Translations under genes and position numbers: made by a program
Notes under the pieces: model-generated
Told to the model about the DNA's origin: nothing
Databases searched by the model: none
What the model saw: the letters and a program-made list of their open reading frames with translations, nothing else
NCBI GenBank assembly: GCA_020350725.1
Contig: CP070719.1
Location: forward strand, 2,474,997-2,538,996
DNA from: a bacterium
GTDB lineage: Bacteria; BMS3Abin14
Direction: 5' to 3'
Length of the DNA: 64,000 bases
Shown here: positions 8,289-18,157 of the stretch, piece by piece
How the letters are laid out: the number at the start of each line of letters is the position of its first letter
How positions within the stretch are numbered: the first letter of the stretch is position 1

Positions 8289-9566
8289 CTAAAAAAGTGA
8301 CACGAAGGTGAGTTCGAGGCTGTTCTCCTTCAGGTCCTCGAGGTCATCATTGCTGTCGATCTTCTCCCTATTGGCCGTCAGGGCCAGGTCGGAGTCCTCG
8401 GAGGTCCGCCAGGACAGTCCCAGTGTGGTCACCAGCCTGTTGTCCTGGCGGTCGAAGCCGAACTGGCTGGGGTCGAAGTCGTCCTTGGACGCTATGGCGT
8501 TGACGGTCGCCGTCAGGGTGCTGGTCGTGCGCCATACCAGGGTCGCCTCTGCCAGGCTTCGCCTGCTCCATACCGGGGTCCTGTCGGCCCTCTGGCCAAG
8601 GGTGTTCTCCTGCGCCGCCGACAGAGCCAGGGACGTCCTGTTCGACACCTGGCTCTTGAAGGTGAGACGGCCCCTCTCGCTCCAGTCACGCTCGCTCCCC
8701 TTTTCTTTGAGGCCTTCCGTGCCGAGGCTCACCACCAGGGTCGTCTGGGGGCTGGGATAATTCTCCACGAACAGGATCAGGCCGAGATTGTCGAACTCCA
8801 CGTCCTCATCCAGCGGATTGCCCGGGTTCGTCTCTGACGCGTACAGAAATGTCTCCCCGCCGTAGAGGAATTTTTTGGCCGAGCTTATCTGGATGACGGC
8901 GCTGTACCTGTTCTCTCTCCACCTGTCGTCCGATTCCTTCCCTTCCCCGACGAGGGCGGAGGCGGCGACCTGGATGCTCTTGCCCAGGCCGGCGGGGATG
9001 TCGAGGTTCCCGCCCAGGGAGGCCGTGTTGGTGGTTTCAGTGTCCCGCTTGATCTCCTCGGTCCAGAGGTAGGTGTCGAAGGACCTCAGGGGATAGGTTT
9101 CCCTGCCGATAAAGGTCAGGCTCAGCCGCGATCTGTCCTCCAGGGTCCTGCTTCGGTCGAGGTTGTCTACCTCCTGGAGGTTGGTCTGCCGGGACGCGGT
9201 CGCCTGGAGGCCGAGGGTCGTGAACCCCGACACGGGCCAGATGAGATCGGCGTCCACCTGGTAGATGTTGTTGGTCGACGTCTCCGTTCCCTCCACCCGC
9301 TCCCAGCCCCCCACTCCGCGGAGGGCGTAGTTGTTCTGGCCCGCCTGATGGTCCACCTCGATGCCCGCTTCGAGGGAGAACAGGTTGCCGTCGACCTCTC
9401 TGCCCTCGCGCTGCCTCTCGATGTTGTCACTGTACAGGGCCCTCGTTTCCAGGACCCAGTTCCACTCGGCGGCCCGGGCCCGGTCCGCGAGGCCTCCGGA
9501 CAGCAGCAGGAGGACCCACACCAGGACCGGGAGGCGAACGTATCTCTCCAGATGCCTGCCCCTCAT
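8289..9566 (-). CDS. Outer-membrane beta-barrel protein of the EPS export locus
   Basis: A 425-residue exported protein. The signal peptide has a hydrophobic core VLVWVLLLLSGGLA and a cleavage site near ARAAEW. The rest is alternating amphipathic strands (YALRGVGGWERV, LGLQATASRQTNL, RLSLTFIGRETY and others) and ends in phenylalanine (LELTFVSLF), as expected for a barrel inserted by BamA. It matches the uncharacterised barrel regularly found in PEP-CTERM/exosortase polysaccharide loci. Start is ATG 9566, overlapping the export gene by 4 bases; the much longer upstream frame is an out-of-frame reading of that gene. Probably the outer-membrane conduit or assembly partner for the polymer. Confidence 0.85.
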   Translation of the reverse strand: MRGRHLERYVRLPVLVWVLLLLSGGLADRARAAEWNWVLETRALYSDNIERQREGREVDGNLFSLEAGIEVDHQAGQNNYALRGVGGWERVEGTETSTNNIYQVDADLIWPVSGFTTLGLQATASRQTNLQEVDNLDRSRTLEDRSRLSLTFIGRETYPLRSFDTYLWTEEIKRDTETTNTASLGGNLDIPAGLGKSIQVAASALVGEGKESDDRWRENRYSAVIQISSAKKFLYGGETFLYASETNPGNPLDEDVEFDNLGLILFVENYPSPQTTLVVSLGTEGLKEKGSERDWSERGRLTFKSQVSNRTSLALSAAQENTLGQRADRTPVWSRRSLAEATLVWRTTSTLTATVNAIASKDDFDPSQFGFDRQDNRLVTTLGLSWRTSEDSDLALTANREKIDSNDDLEDLKENSLELTFVSLF

Positions 9567-10159
9567 GGCACCACCACGGTGTCGCCCCTCTGGAGGAGGA
9601 GGTTGTTGCCGCCTTCCGGGTCCTTCAGGATCTCCCCGTAGTTGACCCGGTACCGGACCTGCTTGCCGCCCTCGAACCGGATGACGCCTATCTTGCTGGG
9701 CTGGGCGAAGGTGGAGAAGCCGCCGGCGAGGGACAGGGCCTGGATCACCGTCATCCTGCCCAGCAGGGGGTAGGTGCCCGGTTGGGACACCTCGCCCATG
9801 ACGTAGATCTTGTTGGAGGCCGCCTCCTGCAGGATCACGGTGATGAAGGGGTCCTCGATGAACAGCTCCAGTTTGTCCTTGATCTGGGTGGCGATCTCCT
9901 CGGTGGTCAGGCCCAGGGCGACGACGTCCCCGATCAGGGGGAGGGTTGTCTTTCCGTCGGGACGCACGACGTACTCTCCGGAAAGGTCCTCGTTCTTCCA
10001 CACGACGATCCGGAGGACGTCCCCGCCTCCGACGAGATAGGCACCGCTGGCCGGGCCGGCCTCCATCGGGCCAGGAGATTCCGTCGCGTCGTCGGCCAGG
10101 GCGGCCACGGTAACAGCCAGGATTAATGCCACCAGAAAGGACACGGATTTTTTACGCAT
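9563..10159 (-). CDS. Polysaccharide export protein (Wza/SLBB family, short periplasmic form)
   Basis: A 198-residue protein with signal peptide ([22 protein letters not shown]), then a Poly_export domain (GDVLRIVVWKNEDLSGEYVV, GKTTLPLIGDVVALGLTTEEI) and one SLBB domain (IYVMGEVSQPGTYPLLG, LSLAGGF). It lacks a lipobox cysteine and the C-terminal outer-membrane helix of Wza, so it is a short periplasmic type; the neighbouring beta-barrel may supply the outer-membrane pore. It overlaps the upstream activator gene by 8 bases and the barrel gene by 4, implying translational coupling. Confidence 0.93.
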   Translation of the reverse strand: MRKKSVSFLVALILAVTVAALADDATESPGPMEAGPASGAYLVGGGDVLRIVVWKNEDLSGEYVVRPDGKTTLPLIGDVVALGLTTEEIATQIKDKLELFIEDPFITVILQEAASNKIYVMGEVSQPGTYPLLGRMTVIQALSLAGGFSTFAQPSKIGVIRFEGGKQVRYRVNYGEILKDPEGGNNLLLQRGDTVVVP

Positions 10160-11579
10160 TGTCGATCCCCATTTCCTTGATCTTGGACAGCAGGGTTTTA
10201 TAGCTGACGTCCAGGAGGGACGCGGCCTTCTTCCTGTTCCAGCGCGTCATCCTCAAGGCCTGTTCGATGGCCTGGCGCTCGGCTTCCAGGGTCGCCTGCT
10301 TGGCGATGGACTTCAGGCTCATTCCCCGGTCCACCAGGTGCTCCTCGTGGACCTGGGTAGACGGCCGGGAACCGTGGCCGTCCGAGTCCGCCGGCAGGGC
10401 CTCCTGCGGCTGATCGGGGATGTCCTTCAATTCCTCGAGGATGACCCTCTGGTCGCCCAGCACGGTGGCCCTGCGGATGACGTTCTCCAGTTCCCGGATG
10501 TTCCCCGGCCAGGAGTGGTAGAAAAGCAGGGAGATGGTGTCCTCGGACAGCTCGATGACCGGGACCTGATACTGGTCCGCGAACCTGTGGCGGAAATAGT
10601 CCGACAGGACATGGATCTGGTCCTTCCTGCTCCTCAGGGGCGGGAGGTGGAGATTGACCACATTGAGCCTGAAGTAGAGGTCCTTCCGGAAGGTCCCAAG
10701 GTGGACGGCCTGGTCGAGCAGCCTGTTGGTGGCGGCTATGATCCTGGCGTTCGTTCGCCCGTCGGTGGTGGAACCCAGGGGCGAGAACTTGCCGTCCTGC
10801 AGGACGTGGAGGAGTTTCGACTGGAGGGAGTAGGGGAGCTCGCTCACTTCGTCGAGGAAGAGGTACCCCCCGTTGGCCGTTTCGAACCGGCCCGGCTTCC
10901 TCCGGTAGGCACCCGTGAAGGCCCCCTTTTCGAAGCCGAAGAGCTCGCTCTCCAGAAGCTCCGACGGGATGGCCGCGCAGTTGACCTTAACGAAGGGGCG
11001 GTCGCTTCGGGGCGAGATCTGCCAGAGGAACTTGGCGATGACCTCCTTGCCCGTTCCGCTCTCCCCCGTGATGAGGATGGGGATGTCGGTGTCCTTGATC
11101 TTGTGGATGGCCCGTTTGATATCCAGCATTCCGCTGGACTGGCCGAACAGGACTTCCTCGGGGATGACCGACTTCTGGTGCTTCTCGCGGGAGAGGAAGG
11201 ATGCTTCCGCACTGTCGTGATGGAAATTGATGACCCGCTGCACTTTCTCCACCAGGCTGGAGCGGCTCACGGGGAAGTGGATCATCTCCGAGACGCCCGT
11301 CGGCATGGACGTGGTCTCCCATCCGGTTCTGCTCTCCTCGAACAGGAGGATTATGGGGACGTGGGGCAGAACACCCCTGATCTCCGCGACCATCTTTCCT
11401 GGTTCGTCCCTGTCGGAATCAGTCAGGTAGAGGAGGAGAAGATCCCAGATGTTGACCAGAAGCGACGCCAGGAGCCTTTCCTTGCTGGAGCAGGACAGGA
11501 TCTCATCGGAGATGTCCCTGGAGATCCAGTGCAGGATCTCCGAGGGAAGAGAGACCTGTCCACCGATAAGAATTTTCAT
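10152..11579 (-). CDS. Sigma54-dependent activator with degenerate receiver domain
   Basis: A 475-residue NtrC-class enhancer-binding protein. Residues 1-130 look like a receiver, but the phosphoacceptor aspartate is replaced (DLLLLYLTD; Tyr51 at the Asp position) and the acidic pocket is absent. The AAA+ domain has Walker A GESGTGKE, the sigma54-contact loop GAFTGA, Walker [13 protein letters not shown] and the arginine-finger region [10 protein letters not shown] Fis-type helix-turn-helix ([20 protein letters not shown]) ends the protein. Start is ATG 11579, preceded by GAAGGGA; the frame extends further up without domain content. It is the first gene of the EPS operon behind a sigma54 promoter, so it probably both activates and is produced by the same system. 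Its activity is unlikely to be set by phosphorylation. Confidence 0.92.
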   Translation of the reverse strand: MKILIGGQVSLPSEILHWISRDISDEILSCSSKERLLASLLVNIWDLLLLYLTDSDRDEPGKMVAEIRGVLPHVPIILLFEESRTGWETTSMPTGVSEMIHFPVSRSSLVEKVQRVINFHHDSAEASFLSREKHQKSVIPEEVLFGQSSGMLDIKRAIHKIKDTDIPILITGESGTGKEVIAKFLWQISPRSDRPFVKVNCAAIPSELLESELFGFEKGAFTGAYRRKPGRFETANGGYLFLDEVSELPYSLQSKLLHVLQDGKFSPLGSTTDGRTNARIIAATNRLLDQAVHLGTFRKDLYFRLNVVNLHLPPLRSRKDQIHVLSDYFRHRFADQYQVPVIELSEDTISLLFYHSWPGNIRELENVIRRATVLGDQRVILEELKDIPDQPQEALPADSDGHGSRPSTQVHEEHLVDRGMSLKSIAKQATLEAERQAIEQALRMTRWNRKKAASLLDVSYKTLLSKIKEMGIDNA

Positions 11580-11872
11580 GCCATTCCCTTCTTGCTGTCT
11601 CGACGGGACAATAACCCTCTCCTCGAGGTGAGCGGCCCCTGTGTGCCTGACGGTTGACGATCCATGGATCCCCGGCGCCGGGTTCATCGGCGCCGTCCTA
11701 TGCCGGGTGTCCTCCGCCCGGCTGGGCTGGGGGCGGAACCGGGCGGCGCGTTGAATAACCGGGTGCAATCTCCGTCAGAAAAGTCCTGCGCGCGCCGCCC
11801 GTCCGGCCGGGATGTCATCGGGGCCTATCGGCCATGGACGATGAAAACGGGGCACAATTTCCGGACAGGGGA

Positions 11873-11887
11873 GCAACATCTGTGCCA
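11873..11887 (-). promoter_or_regulatory. Sigma54 promoter (-24/-12) of the EPS operon
   Basis: Minus strand reads TGGCAC-AGATG-TTGC, a full match to the sigma54 consensus with correct 5-base spacing. The first ten bases (TGGCACAGAT) are identical to those of the promoter at 4991-5007. Expected start of transcription is near 11862. Confidence 0.9.
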
Positions 11888-12016
11888 TGCGGTAGGAAGA
11901 AGGCCGAACGGTGGGAAAAGACTGTAATAGAAAGGAAATAGGGGTGTTTCTTGTGGCAGAGATATACTTATGTTAAGAGAAATTTTTCCTGATTTTGCCA
12001 GATCACACGGCGGAAA

Positions 12017-12032
12017 GGGAAAATGTTTTCCC
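12017..12032. promoter_or_regulatory. Palindromic candidate activator site GGGAAAA-N2-TTTTCCC
   Basis: A perfect 7-base inverted repeat around TG, centred about 140 bases upstream of the EPS-operon -24 element. A degenerate second copy overlaps the end of the neighbouring regulator gene at 12038-12053. The same arms occur at 5093-5108. Probable binding site of one of the two adjacent sigma54 activators. Confidence 0.65.
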
Positions 12033-12045
12033 AAATAGGGAAAAA

Positions 12046-13569
12046 TTATTCCACAACTTCCTGCTCCGGGAGTGGTTTTTCCAGGCCGCCCTCCCTCATC
12101 TTGTAAAGGAGGGCCTTATAGCTGATCTTGAGAAGCTTGGCCGCCTTGCTCTTGTTCCACCTGGTTATCTCAAGGGCCCGGAGGATGGCCTCTTTCTCGG
12201 CGGCCTGGGCCGCTTCCTTGGCGATCTCCTTGAGGGAGTAGTTCTCCCGCTGCATTCCCTCCTCATCGAGGGCGACTCCTTTGGCCGTCTCCCGGGTTGG
12301 GCCGGCCTGGTCCGGTCCCGACTCGCCGCCCGCGGCGGCCCGGCCGGGGATCTGTCCTTCCTGCAGGTCCGGGCTTCCGGCCCCCATTGGCGGTGCGGAA
12401 ACGGGACTTTCCTTGTCGAATTCCAGCAGGCCGAGGACGACGTAACGCCGCATGACGTTCTGAAGTTCCCGAACGTTTCCGGGCCAGCTGTGGCGGTTGA
12501 GCCGGGGCAGTGCGCTCTCGCTCAGGTCAACCTCTTTTCGGTATTTCCTCGAGTAGAAATCGAGATAGTAGTTGGCCAGCAGGGCGATGTCCACAGGCCG
12601 CTCTCTCAGTGGAGGGATGTGGATGCGGACGACGTTGAGCCGGTAGTAGAGGTCGGAACGGAAGGATCCGCTTTTGACCTCCTCCTCCAGGTCCTGGTTG
12701 GTGGCGACGAGGATGCGCGTGTTCGTGCGGATGGTCTTGTTGCTGCCCAGTCGGTTGAAGAAGCCGTCCTGGAGAACGTGGAGGAATTTCGCCTGGAGGG
12801 CGGGGGCGATCTCCCCGATCTCATCGAGGAACAGGGTCCCGTTGTCCGCGTTCTCGAACTTGGACGGTTTGGCCTGGGATGCGCCGGTGAAGGCACCCTT
12901 GTTGTATCCGAAAAGCTCGCTCTCGAGGAGGGAAGCAGGCAGGGCGGCGCAATTGACCTTGAGGAAGGGGCCCGAGGCCCGGAGCGACTTCTGATGGATC
13001 TCCCTGGCGATGACCTCCTTCCCCACTCCGCTCTCGCCGGTTATGAGGACCGGTACGTCGGTCTGGGCTACCTTTGACACCATCTCGATGATATTGGCCA
13101 TCTCTCGGCTGGCGTACAGGGCGGAGTGCGTCTCGGCGAAGGCCTCCTGTTTGCGGAGGCGGTCGAGCTCCTCGGCCATCTGCTTCTGGGAGAGGGCTTT
13201 GTTGACGGCGATCATCAGCTCCGCCACGTCGAAGGGCTTGTGGATGTAATCCAGGGCTCCCATCTGGAGGGCCTCGACGACGGTCTCAACGTCACCCCTT
13301 GCCGAGATGACGATCGCTTTCAAGTGGGGATATCTGTTGCGGAGGAGCTGGAGAAAATCAAGTCCGCTCATCTCCGGCAGCATGAGATCGAGAAGGATCA
13401 GGTCGGGAAGGCTGCCCCTTTCCAGGAGGGCCAGGGCTTCCGTGCAGTCACCGCACGTCATGACGTGATAGTCTTCGTCGGAGAAGGCGTGATAGATGAG
13501 GTCCCTGATATCGGGCTCGTCGTCGATGGCGAGAAGTGTGTGTTGACGGGAGATCTTATCCGCTGCCAT
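12046..13569 (-). CDS. NtrC-family response regulator, sigma54-dependent (PrsR-like)
   Basis: A 507-residue three-domain regulator. The receiver (about 10-125) has acidic pocket DDEPD, phosphoacceptor Asp61 in LLDLMLPEMSG, and the conserved Lys in YIHKPFD. The AAA+ domain follows with GESGVGKE, GAFTGA, LFLDEIGE and FRSDLYYRLNVV. A proline/glycine-rich linker (about 400-450) precedes the Fis-type helix-turn-helix TRWNKSKAAKLLKISYKALL. Its C-terminal third is closely related to that of the neighbouring activator (both have S-L-K-x-I-A-K before the HTH), suggesting a duplication. No cognate kinase lies in the window. Architecture matches the response regulators of PEP-CTERM/EPS systems. It is the best candidate to bind the nearby GGGAAAA-N2-TTTTCCC palindromes. 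Confidence 0.93.
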   Translation of the reverse strand: MAADKISRQHTLLAIDDEPDIRDLIYHAFSDEDYHVMTCGDCTEALALLERGSLPDLILLDLMLPEMSGLDFLQLLRNRYPHLKAIVISARGDVETVVEALQMGALDYIHKPFDVAELMIAVNKALSQKQMAEELDRLRKQEAFAETHSALYASREMANIIEMVSKVAQTDVPVLITGESGVGKEVIAREIHQKSLRASGPFLKVNCAALPASLLESELFGYNKGAFTGASQAKPSKFENADNGTLFLDEIGEIAPALQAKFLHVLQDGFFNRLGSNKTIRTNTRILVATNQDLEEEVKSGSFRSDLYYRLNVVRIHIPPLRERPVDIALLANYYLDFYSRKYRKEVDLSESALPRLNRHSWPGNVRELQNVMRRYVVLGLLEFDKESPVSAPPMGAGSPDLQEGQIPGRAAAGGESGPDQAGPTRETAKGVALDEEGMQRENYSLKEIAKEAAQAAEKEAILRALEITRWNKSKAAKLLKISYKALLYKMREGGLEKPLPEQEVVE

Positions 13570-14032
13570 TTGGCCTGCTTCGTATTCCGGTCCCTCGGAT
13601 CCTGGGCAATGTTCGATTTATTTCGCCAGTGTGGCCCTTTTCCCCTGTGCGCTGCGATCGATAGCAGTTTTTATAGCACATATTTTACCGGAATTGAGAA
13701 AAATTTTTCCCAACTTGGCAAAATTTCCTCTATCATTGCAGGAAAAGACGCGGGCTGAAACGGAGGAACAGGCCAACGGAAAGGGGGAGGATGTGGCAAA
13801 AAAAGCGGGGGCAGGGCCCCTCTGGAACCGCCGGGGGATGCCGACCCACCCACCGCCCACATCGGACCCTTCAAAATATCCGTGCCGTGGCGGCTCGGAG
13901 ATGGTCGGCGGTTGACTTTTCTGCGGTTGAATCCGGCCCCCTAATGTGATATGGGTGCGCCCGACACGTGGACGGAAATTTTCCATCTCTTTTTCCGGGA
14001 GACGGGAGTCTCCCCGGCCGGGGAAATCCCTG
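13570..14032. other. Gene-free divergent region between response regulator and DUF2065 gene
   Basis: 463 bases between divergent genes. I see no supported gene: open frames here lack ribosome sites and normal composition. It contains an imperfect copy of the palindrome at 13696-13711 and several A/T-rich GGAAATTTTCC-like stretches (for example near 13975-13985). Confidence 0.5.
13696..13711. promoter_or_regulatory. Imperfect copy of GGGAAAA-N2-TTTTCCC palindrome
   Basis: Reads GAGAAAA-AT-TTTTCCC, one mismatch from the two perfect copies. It lies 127 bases upstream of the response regulator start, so autoregulation is possible. No clear -24/-12 element accompanies it. Confidence 0.45.
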
Positions 14033-14242
14033 ATGGCTGAGTTTCAATGGAACATCTTTCTCGCGGCGCTGGGATTGGCCCTCGTCATCGAGGGACTGCC
14101 TTATTTCCTTGCCCCCAATGCGGTCAAGAGAATAGCCATGCGGTTCGGGGAGATCCCCCCAGGCGTCCTCAGGCTTCTCGGTCTCCTGAGCATCGCGGGG
14201 GGCCTCGCGATCGTTGCCCTCTCGCGCTACTTTTCCCGCTGA
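14033..14242 (+). CDS. DUF2065 small membrane protein (YjeT-like)
   Basis: A 69-residue protein with two predicted transmembrane helices (about 5-25 and 47-65) and the DUF2065 pattern EGLPYFLAPNAVKR with a second-half GGLAIVALSRY. The ATG at 14033 is chosen because the frame upstream has no hydrophobic or family content. DUF2065 proteins are inner-membrane proteins of unknown role. It precedes the SpoIID gene by 15 bases and may be co-transcribed. Confidence 0.8.
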   Translation: MAEFQWNIFLAALGLALVIEGLPYFLAPNAVKRIAMRFGEIPPGVLRLLGLLSIAGGLAIVALSRYFSR

Positions 14243-14257
14243 GAGACCCCTGGGGCG

Positions 14258-15433
14258 ATGCGCGTCGGCAGATCCCGCCCATCTCTTCACCCGGTCGCCC
14301 TTGCGGCGGGCCTCTTCCTCGCCGGCGTGACGGCCGCCGCTTCTCCCACCGACGGTCGGGCGTCTGCGCCCGAGATCCGCGTCCTCATCGCCCAGGGAGA
14401 GAAGCACTCCATCGTTCGTGGCGATGACCTCACGGTCGAAGTGGAGACCCAGGGAGGGTTCCGAAAGATCATCAATCGATTGAGGGGAGTGTCCTTTTCC
14501 TACAGCGAGGGGCGGATGCGGTTGGACGGGAGCGACATCAGGGGCGGCCGGTTCGCCGTCGGTTCGAGCAGCGGTCTGTTCAACTATGACGGCACCCTGA
14601 TGCGCGGGAGGGAGTTAAAACGCGGCAAGGTCATCCTCACGGCCCTGCCCGACGGGATCGCCGTGGTCAACGCCATTCCCCTGGAGTCCTACCTGGTGGG
14701 CCTGGTCAACGGCGAGATCGATTCCGGATGGCCGATGGAAGCGGTCAAGGCCCAGGTCATCGCCGCCAGGACTTATGCCCTCCTGAGAATGGCAGCGGGA
14801 GGAGGCGTCTACGACGTCAGGGACGATGTGGAGGACCAGGTCTACCTCGGTCCGGGCGGGGAGGATGAGAGGGCCGCCGCGGCCGTCAGGCAGACAAGGG
14901 GAAAGGCGCTCTTCCGTGCCGGCGAGCTGGTCCCGGCCTTCTTTCACTCTTCCTGCGGCGGCAGGACAGCTGACGCAGGGGAGATCTGGGGTGCGCCCCA
15001 TCCGGCGCTGGTAAGTGTCGAATGCTCCGACTGTGAGGGATCGCCGAGGTCGCGGTGGGACCTGGTCCTCGACCGGGTGGATCTCCAGGGCGTCCTCGAT
15101 GCCCTCTTTCCCGGATCGGGGGATATCCGGACCCTGGGCATCCAGGAACGCACCGGGAGCGGCAGGGTGAAAACCCTGTTTTTCGCCACCGGGGAGGGAA
15201 GGACGCTGGTGGATGGGGAGGATTTCCGCAAGGAGGTCGGTTACCGGCGCCTCCCGAGCACGAGGTTCACGGTCAGCGGATACGAGGGCAAGGTCCTCTT
15301 CCGGGGAAGGGGTTACGGGCACGGGATCGGTCTGTGCCAGTGGGGGGCAAAGGGGGCCGCGGAGCGGGGTATGGACCACGAGCAGATCCTGAGGCGATAT
15401 TACCGGGGGGTGACCATCAGGAGGGCGTATTAA
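14258..15433 (+). CDS. SpoIID/LytB-domain protein
   Basis: A 391-residue exported protein: signal peptide to about residue 28 (LAAGLFLAGVTAAASP), then a SpoIID/LytB domain. Typical motifs are YLVGLVNGEIDSGWPMEAVKAQ, AARTYAL, FFHSSCGGRTADAGEIWG and, near the end, GRGYGHGIGLCQWGAKG. SpoIID itself is a lytic transglycosylase acting on denuded glycan strands; in non-sporulating Gram-negatives the domain is a peptidoglycan-modifying factor, and this gene precedes queA in many deltaproteobacteria. The DUF2065 gene is immediately upstream. Periplasmic peptidoglycan processing is likely; the enzymatic role is inferred. Confidence 0.9.
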   Translation: MRVGRSRPSLHPVALAAGLFLAGVTAAASPTDGRASAPEIRVLIAQGEKHSIVRGDDLTVEVETQGGFRKIINRLRGVSFSYSEGRMRLDGSDIRGGRFAVGSSSGLFNYDGTLMRGRELKRGKVILTALPDGIAVVNAIPLESYLVGLVNGEIDSGWPMEAVKAQVIAARTYALLRMAAGGGVYDVRDDVEDQVYLGPGGEDERAAAAVRQTRGKALFRAGELVPAFFHSSCGGRTADAGEIWGAPHPALVSVECSDCEGSPRSRWDLVLDRVDLQGVLDALFPGSGDIRTLGIQERTGSGRVKTLFFATGEGRTLVDGEDFRKEVGYRRLPSTRFTVSGYEGKVLFRGRGYGHGIGLCQWGAKGAAERGMDHEQILRRYYRGVTIRRAY

Positions 15434-15452
15434 GGGCCGGGGTCCGAGAAGG

Positions 15453-15530
15453 GACATTAGAGATTGGAGATTAGAGAATTAGACATTAGAGATTAGAGAT
15501 TGGACATTGGAGAGTAGAGATTGGAGTTGG
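15453..15530. repeat. Heptad repeat tract, unit GA(G/C)ATT(A/G)
   Basis: About eleven 7-base units (gacatta, gagattg, gagatta and variants) with one 1-base phase slip. It fills most of the spolID-queA gap and ends about 50 bases before queA. A second, short tract of a different unit (ttttgga, ccctgga, tctggca, ttttggg) follows at 15539-15566. Confidence 0.85.
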
Positions 15531-15580
15531 AAGATCCCTTTTGGACCCTGGATCTGGCATTTTGGGTCAGGCCTTAGCTG

Positions 15581-16636
15581 ATGCTTAAAACCGCCGATTT
15601 CGATTATGATCTGCCTGCCGGCCGGATCGCCCAGGAGCCGGCCCCCCACCGGACGGGATCAAGGCTGATGGTCCTCGGGGCCCTCCCGGGGAGGATACGC
15701 CATTTGAAGTTCATGGACCTGCCCGACCTGCTGCGGCCGGATGACCTCGTCGTTCTCAACGACACGGAGGTTTTTCCCGCCCGGCTCACGGCCGCCAGGC
15801 AGGGAGGCGGGCGGGTGGAGATCCTGCTCCTCGGCTATCCGGCGGGGGACTCCGAGGTGAGATGCCTGGCCAGGCCCGCCCGCAGGATCAGGGAAGGCGA
15901 TGTCCTCGTCCTGGAGGACGGGTCACGCCTCGTGGTGCGCCGGGACAGGGAGACCCTCTGGGTTCGCGCGGCCGAGGGCGGCCTTCTGCCCGTGGTCAGG
16001 AGGGTGGGGAAGATTCCTCTGCCACCCTACATTAAACGGGGAGGACCGGAGAGGGATGGTATGGATCGGGAGAGGTACCAGACTGTTTTCGCCAGCCGGC
16101 CCGGAGCGGTGGCAGCGCCCACGGCCGGCCTTCATTTCGATGAAGAGGTCCTTCGGCGAATCGCCGACCGGGGCGCGAGGATCGAATATGTCACTCTTCA
16201 CGTGGGGCAAGGTACCTTTGAGCCGGTCCGCGCCGATCACGTGGCCGACCACGTGATGGGGGAGGAGGCGTACGATGTTCCCCGAATCACCGCCGATGCG
16301 GTGAACGGGGCCAGACAACAGGGGAGGAGGGTCGTGGCGGTGGGGACCACTGTTGTGAGGACTCTGGAATCGGCCGGGGCCGGGGGCAAGGTGATCCCCG
16401 GTCAGGGAACCACGGATCTGTTCATCTACCCCGGTTACCGGTTTCAGGTCGTCAATGCTCTCCTGACCAATTTCCATCTCCCCCGGTCCACCCTTCTCAT
16501 GCTCGTGTGCGCCTTCGGCGGGACGGACCGTGTCCTGGCCGGCTACCGTGAGGCCGTGGGTCTTGGATACCGGTTCTACAGTTACGGGGACTGCATGTTT
16601 CTTGAATGGACCGGGAACCGGCAGCATGACAACTAG
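15581..16636 (+). CDS. queA: S-adenosylmethionine:tRNA ribosyltransferase-isomerase
   Basis: A 351-residue protein of normal QueA length. It transfers and isomerises the ribosyl group of SAM to 7-aminomethyl-7-deazaguanine in tRNA, making epoxyqueuosine. Motifs seen: FDYDLPAGRIAQEPAPHRTGSRLM at the N-terminus, VLNDTEVFPARL, PLPPYIKR, YQTVFA, GAVAAPTAGLHF, VTLHVGQGTFEPVR and TNFHLPRSTLLMLV. The next gene is tgt, which acts one step earlier on the same tRNA base. The start codon follows a heptad-repeat gap and its ribosome site is weak. Confidence 0.97.
   Translation: MLKTADFDYDLPAGRIAQEPAPHRTGSRLMVLGALPGRIRHLKFMDLPDLLRPDDLVVLNDTEVFPARLTAARQGGGRVEILLLGYPAGDSEVRCLARPARRIREGDVLVLEDGSRLVVRRDRETLWVRAAEGGLLPVVRRVGKIPLPPYIKRGGPERDGMDRERYQTVFASRPGAVAAPTAGLHFDEEVLRRIADRGARIEYVTLHVGQGTFEPVRADHVADHVMGEEAYDVPRITADAVNGARQQGRRVVAVGTTVVRTLESAGAGGKVIPGQGTTDLFIYPGYRFQVVNALLTNFHLPRSTLLMLVCAFGGTDRVLAGYREAVGLGYRFYSYGDCMFLEWTGNRQHDN

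Positions 16637-18157
<1,521 letters not shown>

Larger units (their letters stand above)
11580..12045 (-). promoter_or_regulatory. Long leader and control region of the EPS operon
   Basis: No gene is convincing in this 466-base gap. It carries the sigma54 promoter (11873-11887) and an activator palindrome (12017-12032). About 280 bases of transcribed leader precede ATG 11579. The leader contains a strong GGCGCC...GGCGCC hairpin (about 11676-11702). A specialised NusG at the end of the operon makes leader-dependent antitermination plausible, but no canonical ops/JUMPstart element is visible. Confidence 0.5.

Noticed and set aside
11580-11768. N-terminal extension of the first sigma54 activator to position 11768
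   Set aside because: The extra 63 residues have no domain and would cover the operon leader; ATG 11579 has a ribosome site and begins a receiver-like strand.
13664-13678. Possible sigma54 promoter upstream of the response regulator
   Set aside because: It reads TGCTAT-AAAAA-CTGC on the minus strand, lacking the essential GG of the -24 element; it also lies too close to the palindrome at 13696.
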